Positions 42,382 through 46,992 of a stretch of 46,992 bases of DNA are shown here, piece after piece (positions within the stretch are counted from its first letter, which is position 1; each line of letters starts with the position of its first letter). Source of the DNA: Opitutales bacterium (lineage in GTDB: Bacteria > Verrucomicrobiota > Verrucomicrobiia > Opitutales > JABSRG01); NCBI GenBank assembly GCA_028280845.1, contig JANQKZ010000046.1, forward strand, positions 1 through 46,992. The letters are read 5' to 3'. Made by a program: the position numbers and the translations under genes. Under the pieces are notes generated by a model that did no database searches, had not been told where the DNA came from, and saw only the letters and a list, made by a program, of their open reading frames with translations.

Positions 42382-42417
42382 ACAGGGCCCTATCGTCCGC
42401 CCAAGCTCATCCTTACA

Positions 42418-43149
42418 ATGGAGTCAGGTGAAAGAAGGGGAACGTATCGTCTCAGATTGAAAGACATTGCCCTGGCCGATCGCCCCCAGGAACGCCTGGA
42501 GCGGCTGGGAGCGGAGGGCCTCAGTGACATGGAACTACTCGCCATGCTGCTGCGAAAGGGCAGCCGTGCTCACGATGTCATGAGCCTGTCCTCTCAGCTT
42601 CTGGCTGAGGCAGGATCCCTGCAAAAGCTCCTCTCCTGGGATCTGGAAGACTTCACGGCTCTGGATGGGATAGGAAAGATAAAGGGGCTGCAGTTACTGG
42701 CCGTCATGGAGTTAGCCCGCCGGGTCCTGAAAGCCCCCGCCGGGGATGGCCCACCGGTTCTTGATGAGCCGGAAAAGGTGTTCCTGCACCTCTACCCGAA
42801 AATGGCCGGCTGGACGGTTGAGCGGTTTTATATCTGTGCGCTGAACAGGAAGAACCGATTGATCCGGGATATTGAAATCACCTCGGGAACGGCGACCAGC
42901 TCACTGGTGCATCCCCGTGAGGTGTTTCGCGCTGCGGTTCAATGCCAAGCCACGGCGATCATCGCGGCACACAATCATCCCAGTGGGGACCCGGCTCCCA
43001 GTGCAGCGGATATCCAGGTCACGAAGAAACTGCAATCCGCGGCTCAGACCATCGAGATTGACCTCCTGGACCACATCATTATTGGAAGCCCGCAATTCGA
43101 TCCGGCCAGCCGGGGATACTACAGTTTCAGTGAGTCCGGACTCCTCTAG
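42418..43149 (+). CDS. radC: RadC/JAB-domain protein
   Basis: A 243-residue RadC. The N-terminal helix-hairpin-helix region includes RLGAEGLSDMELLAMLLRKG and LDGIGKIKGLQLLAVMEL. The C-terminal JAMM/MPN+ metalloprotease-like core has the motif AAHNHPSGDPAPSAADIQ (HxH...D) and an upstream SGTATSSLVHPREVF. Despite the name, a DNA-repair role is not established. Length is standard. Confidence 0.95.
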   Translation: MESGERRGTYRLRLKDIALADRPQERLERLGAEGLSDMELLAMLLRKGSRAHDVMSLSSQLLAEAGSLQKLLSWDLEDFTALDGIGKIKGLQLLAVMELARRVLKAPAGDGPPVLDEPEKVFLHLYPKMAGWTVERFYICALNRKNRLIRDIEITSGTATSSLVHPREVFRAAVQCQATAIIAAHNHPSGDPAPSAADIQVTKKLQSAAQTIEIDLLDHIIIGSPQFDPASRGYYSFSESGLL

Positions 43150-43243
43150 TAGGTTGAAATAATTTTTCAAAAAAAGGACTTGGCAAGGGACCATGTCCTT
43201 TGCCATCGTCCACAGTTTCCTAAGTTTGGAAGTTCGTTTAGCT

Positions 43244-43330
43244 GGTAGGATATCCAAGTGGCTAAAGGACGTGGACTGTAAATCCATTCGCGTAATGCGT
43301 TCGGGGGTTCGAATCCCTCTCCTACCACCA
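43244..43330 (+). tRNA. tRNA-Tyr (anticodon GUA)
   Basis: An 87-nt type II tRNA: acceptor GGTAGGA/TCCTACC with discriminator A and encoded CCA; anticodon stem GTGGA/TCCAT around CTGTAAA (anticodon GTA); long variable arm CGC-gtaat-GCG; T arm GGGGG-TTCGAAT-CCCTC with a mismatch or wobble at its base. Confidence 0.96.
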
Positions 43331-43655
43331 TCCTTCGCTCCTGTGGAGCTTCGGATGGCACGCCAAAAGTTTGCTGAGGGATGAGAACCCTTGGGGTCGA
43401 CATAGCAAGCCATTTATAAGCGAGCGAAGATGGGGCAGCATAGCTGTCGCAAAGCGATCTGCCAACAGGCAGACCCAATCCCTCTCCTACCACCATTTTT
43501 CACAGTGCTTTAGCGCTGCTTGAAAAATGAGAGTCTCGCCGAAGACTGGACGAAGGCGGACACCATCCTTCGCTCCTGTGGAGCTTCGGATGGCACGCCA
43601 AAAGTTTGCTGAGGGATGAGAACCCTTGGGGTCGACGTAGCGAGCCATTTAGGTA
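43311..43655 (+). repeat. tRNA-Tyr tail repeats with hairpins
   Basis: A unit beginning CACCATCCTTCGCTCCTGTG and running about 90 bp (43326-43418) is repeated at 43560-43652. Between them, at about 43479, is another copy of the tRNA-Tyr 3' end (AATCCCTCTCCTACCACCA) followed by a second hairpin with partly complementary CATTTTTC / GAAAAATG arms. The first unit folds as CCATCC-(ttcGCTCctgtgGAGCtt)-CGGATGG. No gene is credible in this stretch. Confidence 0.8.
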
Positions 43656-43877
43656 TTGCGCTGGATCTTAGATGGCAACTTAGGTCGAGACCCTTACCCA
43701 AGAGCGGCATTGCCTGTACCATATTATGATACCGATGCTGCGGAACGAGCTACATGGATAAACGGACTCAATGGAATTGCACCTGGACCCTCATACAGTT
43801 CTCCTGGTTACACATATGGTTCCACCAATTTCCGAATAGATATTGAAATATTAAAATATGTAAACTTTAAGCAATAG
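43656..43877 (+). CDS. Short orphan ORF, possibly the tail of a larger protein
   Basis: A 73-codon frame with no recognised family. The first part still overlaps the repeat boundary. The rest (RATWINGLNGIAPGPSYSSP, FRIDIEILKYVNFKQ) looks like genuine protein, AT-richer than the neighbours. It is followed 23 bp later by a second small gene. Displaced C-terminal tips of polymorphic toxins typically look like this, but nothing here proves it. Confidence 0.35.
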   Translation: MRWILDGNLGRDPYPRAALPVPYYDTDAAERATWINGLNGIAPGPSYSSPGYTYGSTNFRIDIEILKYVNFKQ

Positions 43878-43900
43878 CGTGTAACGACACTCAAGTTGAT

Positions 43901-44440
43901 ATGAACACAATTACAATTCAGTGTCTAAAAGACTTGAAATCAAAGGATCCTTCTAAACACAGTGAGGCTCTCCTTGGTCTGCAGGAAACTATGCGGACTA
44001 CATACCCGAATAGTTCGGATGGACAAGTCCCTTGGGATAAAGACATCTTGTCCGAATCTGAAATCCTTGAAGTTAGAGACGCTTTAATAGTTTTTTTGCG
44101 AGAAAACCCTCATTGTCCTGCCAGAGGGTATGCCTATGGAGCTTTGAACTGGATGTGGTTCGTCGTGGACCAGAAAGATCTGTTTGAGAGGTTGTTGTAT
44201 CTCGAGTTTATTCGGGTATTCAATGATACGTCACAGGTGAGTCGATTATTACAATGTCTTAACATGGAAACCCCGCATCCGCCGGGGAATAGCCTCATTA
44301 ATAGTGAAGCTCTGCCTGTAGTGGAAAACCACTACAAAGAATCTGGAGAATGGCTTAAGTTTATAGAGGAAGAGACTGATTGGCTGGAGGGGAGAAAAAC
44401 TTTCGAGGACATTCTAAATGGTCTGAGACTTGGAGAATAA
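43901..44440 (+). CDS. Hypothetical protein, possibly acquired
   Basis: A 179-residue cytosolic, acidic, mostly helical protein that I do not recognise (LLGLQETMRTTYPNSSDGQV, GYAYGALNWMWFVVDQKDLF, GEWLKFIEEETDWLEGRKTF). The gene is AT-richer than the surrounding radC and ClC genes, suggesting transfer. Its position directly after a small orphan frame would fit an immunity protein, but this is speculation. A hairpin at about 44494-44517 lies downstream. Confidence 0.55.
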   Translation: MNTITIQCLKDLKSKDPSKHSEALLGLQETMRTTYPNSSDGQVPWDKDILSESEILEVRDALIVFLRENPHCPARGYAYGALNWMWFVVDQKDLFERLLYLEFIRVFNDTSQVSRLLQCLNMETPHPPGNSLINSEALPVVENHYKESGEWLKFIEEETDWLEGRKTFEDILNGLRLGE

Positions 44441-44490
44441 GAGTTAAAAGCTCAACCGGCTAATAGGTGGAGACTAAAAGAGGGTTATTG

Positions 44491-44528
44491 GGCAATTATG
44501 CTGTTAGGAGTTTGTCTCTCCTAACTTT
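44491..44528 (+). terminator. Possible terminator hairpin
   Basis: GTTAGGAG-tttgtct-CTCCTAAC forms an 8-bp perfect stem followed by TTTTAAC, about 60 bp after the 43901-44440 gene. The T run is short, so efficiency is uncertain. The arms also resemble integron boundary boxes. The remaining stretch to 44688 shows nothing further. Confidence 0.45.
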
Positions 44529-44688
44529 TAACGGACGCCTTTCTGCTTAGCGTTTGTCAACTTTGCCAGTACCGAGGTCATCCACTGAGGCGGTCCGCTA
44601 AAGCGCCGGATCCCAAGATTCCGCCCCACCCTGCCCCTCCTCGCTTGCACCTTCGCTTTCCATCCTCCAAGCTGTCGTGTTTTGTGCC

Positions 44689-46524
44689 ATGGATCCGGAC
44701 AACCCAGCAGCTCCTGAACTGATTCCTCGGAAAATGGGAGAAATGGAAGCCGAGGGAGTAGTGAAACCTCCGTTGGGGCGCCGACTCCGTCAGCGGTTTT
44801 CCGATTCTCAGCGCTTTCTTCTGCTCTGCATCGTGGCGGGCGTATTATGCGGATTGATCGGGGTGATTTTCCAGTCCTCCATCGATTTCCTCTTTGCTGT
44901 CCTCATCGAGCCGTATAGCCATTCCCATCCAAGCAAGAGCTGGGTCTTTTTATTAGGCTTACCGACCTTAGGTGGTTTGGTAGTTGGCCTGGTCCTCCGC
45001 TATGTTTCTCCGTCCTCCGCGGGGAGTGGGATTCCCCAGACCAAGGCGGCATATTACCAGGATTTTGGTGTCATTTCCTGGAAAGATGGGGTTTGGCGCT
45101 TGCTCTTGGGCATCCTTTCCGTCGGGACGGGGAACAGTCTTGGGCGTGAGGGACCAACCGTCCACATTTGCGCATCCATTTCCTCCTCGATTGGCCAATG
45201 GGCCGGGCTGGCCAAGGCGAGAGTCCAAGCCATGGTTCCGGTGGGAATGGGGGCCGGCATAGCCGCGGCCTTCAACACGCCCATCGCCGCGCTCTTTTTT
45301 GTCTTTGAAGAGTTGCTGGCTGACTTCAGCAGCAAAGCGCTGGGCGGCATCGTGGTGGCGGTGGTGATCGCGGCTATCGTGGAGCGCACCCTGTTGGGCG
45401 ATGGGGCTGCTTTGATCGTCGACTTTACGCTGGAGCAGACCGAGCCCTGGATGCTCATCAGTATTCCGATGGGGATCGCGGCAGCCCTGTTTGGACATCT
45501 CTTTGTTTCCCTGCTCCTCTTCTGGCGAAACTTCTTTAAGCACCAGAAAGCCCTGCCCCGCTGGGCGCGCCCGGCCATCGGGGGGTTCGGAGTCGGCCTC
45601 GTCGGCCTTGGGGTGCTGGTGGCCTCCGGCCAAATCGGGGTGTTTGGCACAGGACACCATACCCTGAACCAGTCGCTGGCCGGTCTCCTCGATTGGAGGG
45701 CCCTGTCCCTGCTGTTTATTGGTAAACTGCTGGCCACCTCCTTCTGCTATGGAGCTGGCGGAAGCGGCGGGATTTTCGCCCCGGTCCTCTTCATGGGGAG
45801 CATGCTGGGGGGGCTCTTCGGCTGGGGTTTAGTCACGCTGTTTCCCAACTTGCCCGGGGAGACCGTACAGGCTTGCGCCCTGCTGGGGACCGGATCCTTT
45901 TTTGCCGCTGTCATCCGGTGCAAATTTACCTCTATGCTCATGATTATTGAGCTGACCCAGAGCTACACCCTGGTCCTTCCGCTCATGGCGGGAAACCTCC
46001 TGGCCTATTCTATTTCTTATCGGCTCAGGCCGGTCCCGATTTATGATGCCCTGCTCCTCCAGGACGGAATTAGCCTGAAGCGCATGCCCACCTATCGCGG
46101 CGAGCGGGACTGGAGAAACCTCCCGGTCAGCACGATCATGACTTATGACGTCGTTTCGCTACGCGCAGCTGACCCGGTACACCAGGCCCTGGAACGCCTC
46201 AAAAAGGTAAAGCACCATGCCTACCCGGTCCTGGATGGGCCTACCGAGGACCCCAGCCTGATCGGTGTGATCACCCACCATGAATTGGAAGAGATTCAGA
46301 AAGACGATCCCCATCGTGCCTTAAAGGATCTCCTCCGGGATCGTGAGGTAGTCAGCTTGAGTCCGGATACCTCTATCCGGAATGCTGCGAACACCCTGGT
46401 GGTGAAGGATGTTCTACAGGCGCCGGTAGTGAGCAAAAAGAACCCGGCTAAACTGATCGGGATTGTGACCCTGCACGATATTGCCCGGCAGCAGAATGCG
46501 ATCCAGGAAAGTATCGGCAGGTAA
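44689..46524 (+). CDS. ClC-family chloride transporter/channel with C-terminal CBS domains
   Basis: About 611 residues from ATG 44689; a GTG four codons upstream is an alternative. The membrane part (about 40-450) has the three ClC filter motifs: GSGIPQTK, GREGPTVHICAS (with the gating glutamate, as in H+/Cl- exchangers) and GGSGGIFAPVLFMG. Two CBS modules follow (about 485-605, including VSTIMTYDVVSLRAADPVHQ and LIGVITHHELEEI, then VSLSPDTSIRNAANTLVV and LIGIVTLHDIARQ), which usually bind adenine nucleotides and regulate transport. It acts in the inner membrane. Confidence 0.93.
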   Translation: MDPDNPAAPELIPRKMGEMEAEGVVKPPLGRRLRQRFSDSQRFLLLCIVAGVLCGLIGVIFQSSIDFLFAVLIEPYSHSHPSKSWVFLLGLPTLGGLVVGLVLRYVSPSSAGSGIPQTKAAYYQDFGVISWKDGVWRLLLGILSVGTGNSLGREGPTVHICASISSSIGQWAGLAKARVQAMVPVGMGAGIAAAFNTPIAALFFVFEELLADFSSKALGGIVVAVVIAAIVERTLLGDGAALIVDFTLEQTEPWMLISIPMGIAAALFGHLFVSLLLFWRNFFKHQKALPRWARPAIGGFGVGLVGLGVLVASGQIGVFGTGHHTLNQSLAGLLDWRALSLLFIGKLLATSFCYGAGGSGGIFAPVLFMGSMLGGLFGWGLVTLFPNLPGETVQACALLGTGSFFAAVIRCKFTSMLMIIELTQSYTLVLPLMAGNLLAYSISYRLRPVPIYDALLLQDGISLKRMPTYRGERDWRNLPVSTIMTYDVVSLRAADPVHQALERLKKVKHHAYPVLDGPTEDPSLIGVITHHELEEIQKDDPHRALKDLLRDREVVSLSPDTSIRNAANTLVVKDVLQAPVVSKKNPAKLIGIVTLHDIARQQNAIQESIGR

Positions 46525-46541
46525 TGGGGAGCTGGCGCGTC

Positions 46542-46992
46542 CTAAGGATACACCTCCCGGGCCGCTAATTCATACCAGGGGGTGATACCTTCCAGGTCGC
46601 CGGCTTTTACTTTATTCACCCAGTTGGGCTCGGTGAGCAGTGCGCGGCCGATAGCCACCATGTCGAATTCGTCCGCCTCTACCCGCTGCTTGAGGGCCGA
46701 CAGGCCCTCAACTCCGCCCCCCTTAAAGGCGTGAAGCTCCAAGCCGACACTCCCTACGGCAATCGTGGGTAGACCTGACACCTGTCTGGTCCAGCCCGCC
46801 ATGGTCAAGGGGCTCCCTTCAAATGCCGGCTCCCAATACCGCCGAACACTGGGGTGGAACACATCGACGCCAGCCGCTTTCAGGGGAATCAGCAGATCCG
46901 TCAGCTCCTTCGGATTGTTCACATAGGCCGCTCCATAATCCTCAATCGTCCAGGTACTGAATCGCAGGATAATGGGAAACTCCGGCCCCACC
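46542..46992 (-). CDS. Old-yellow-enzyme-type NADH:flavin oxidoreductase (partial)
   Basis: The C-terminal roughly 150 residues of an FMN-dependent TIM-barrel oxidoreductase; the 5' part lies beyond the right edge of the window. Visible features are FPIILRFSTWTIEDYGAAYV, the barrel strand VDVFHPSVRRYWEP, LPTIAVGSVGL, and the phosphate-binding DEFDMVAIGRALLTEPNW, the usual FMN-binding end of the family (MVAxGRxLLxDP). Substrate cannot be inferred. Confidence 0.88.
   Translation of the reverse strand, partial: VGPEFPIILRFSTWTIEDYGAAYVNNPKELTDLLIPLKAAGVDVFHPSVRRYWEPAFEGSPLTMAGWTRQVSGLPTIAVGSVGLELHAFKGGGVEGLSALKQRVEADEFDMVAIGRALLTEPNWVNKVKAGDLEGITPWYELAAREVYP

Noticed and set aside
43172-43202. 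AAAGGAC...GTCCTTT stem after radC as its terminator
   Set aside because: On the radC strand no T run follows the stem; the T-rich side faces the opposite direction, where no gene ends.

Overview
The window looks like a stretch of a Gram-negative bacterial chromosome, most plausibly a Verrucomicrobiota member of the Opitutae/Puniceicoccales type. This is an inference from gene content: a Pal lipoprotein, a DUF1080 protein, OleA/OleB-like enzymes, pilT, and a rnc-mfd-surA-radC block in moderately GC-rich DNA. No 16S rRNA is present to confirm it. Most of the window is ordinary housekeeping sequence, interrupted by one AT-richer accessory island (about 13.9-23.1 kb) and by structured repeats next to each tRNA gene.

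Left part (1-13.8 kb): pal, a CbiX-like chelatase, a NarL-type response regulator, a DUF1080 protein, two damaged tandem copies of a small GIY-YIG gene abutting tRNA-Lys(UUU), an ECF sigma factor with a membrane partner, the dapA-dapB-ruvA operon, a PilT-type ATPase, and fabD-lepA-lepB.

Island (13.9-23.1 kb, between lepB and malQ): its genes all read on the minus strand. The left half (13.94-18.55 kb) has the form of an integron gene-cassette array without an integrase gene (a CALIN). Single genes with no shared pathway are each followed by an imperfect inverted repeat bounded by RYYYAAC/GTTRRRY-like boxes, in several cases overlapping or touching the stop codon. Cargo includes an OLD-family nuclease, a DUF1801 protein, an STN-like lipoprotein and unknown proteins. 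The right half holds a NACHT NTPase, a small secreted protein, and three decayed copies of one unknown gene. Each of those copies is linked to the same roughly 95-bp attC-like element, which occurs four times in the island.

Middle (23.1-34.0 kb): malQ; a five-gene minus-strand operon (CrtI-like oxidoreductase, FabZ, FabI, OleA-like thiolase, OleB-like hydrolase) that suggests head-to-head fatty acid condensation; dgt; a divergent Nramp-like transporter; an MTR-kinase-like protein; and an exported protein of unknown function.

Right part (34.0-47 kb): xerC/D, tRNA-Cys followed by a roughly 170-bp tandem repeat carrying copies of the tRNA 3' end, a STAS-like small protein, a ParA ATPase, rnc, mfd, a SurA-like chaperone, radC, tRNA-Tyr with its own tail repeats, a probable transferred small gene pair, a ClC transporter with CBS domains, and the C-terminal part of an old-yellow-enzyme-type oxidoreductase cut by the window edge.

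The two most noteworthy signals are the integrase-less cassette array with its repeated R-type attC-like element, and the recurring hairpin repeats attached to tRNA 3' ends, one of which carries GIY-YIG nuclease genes.
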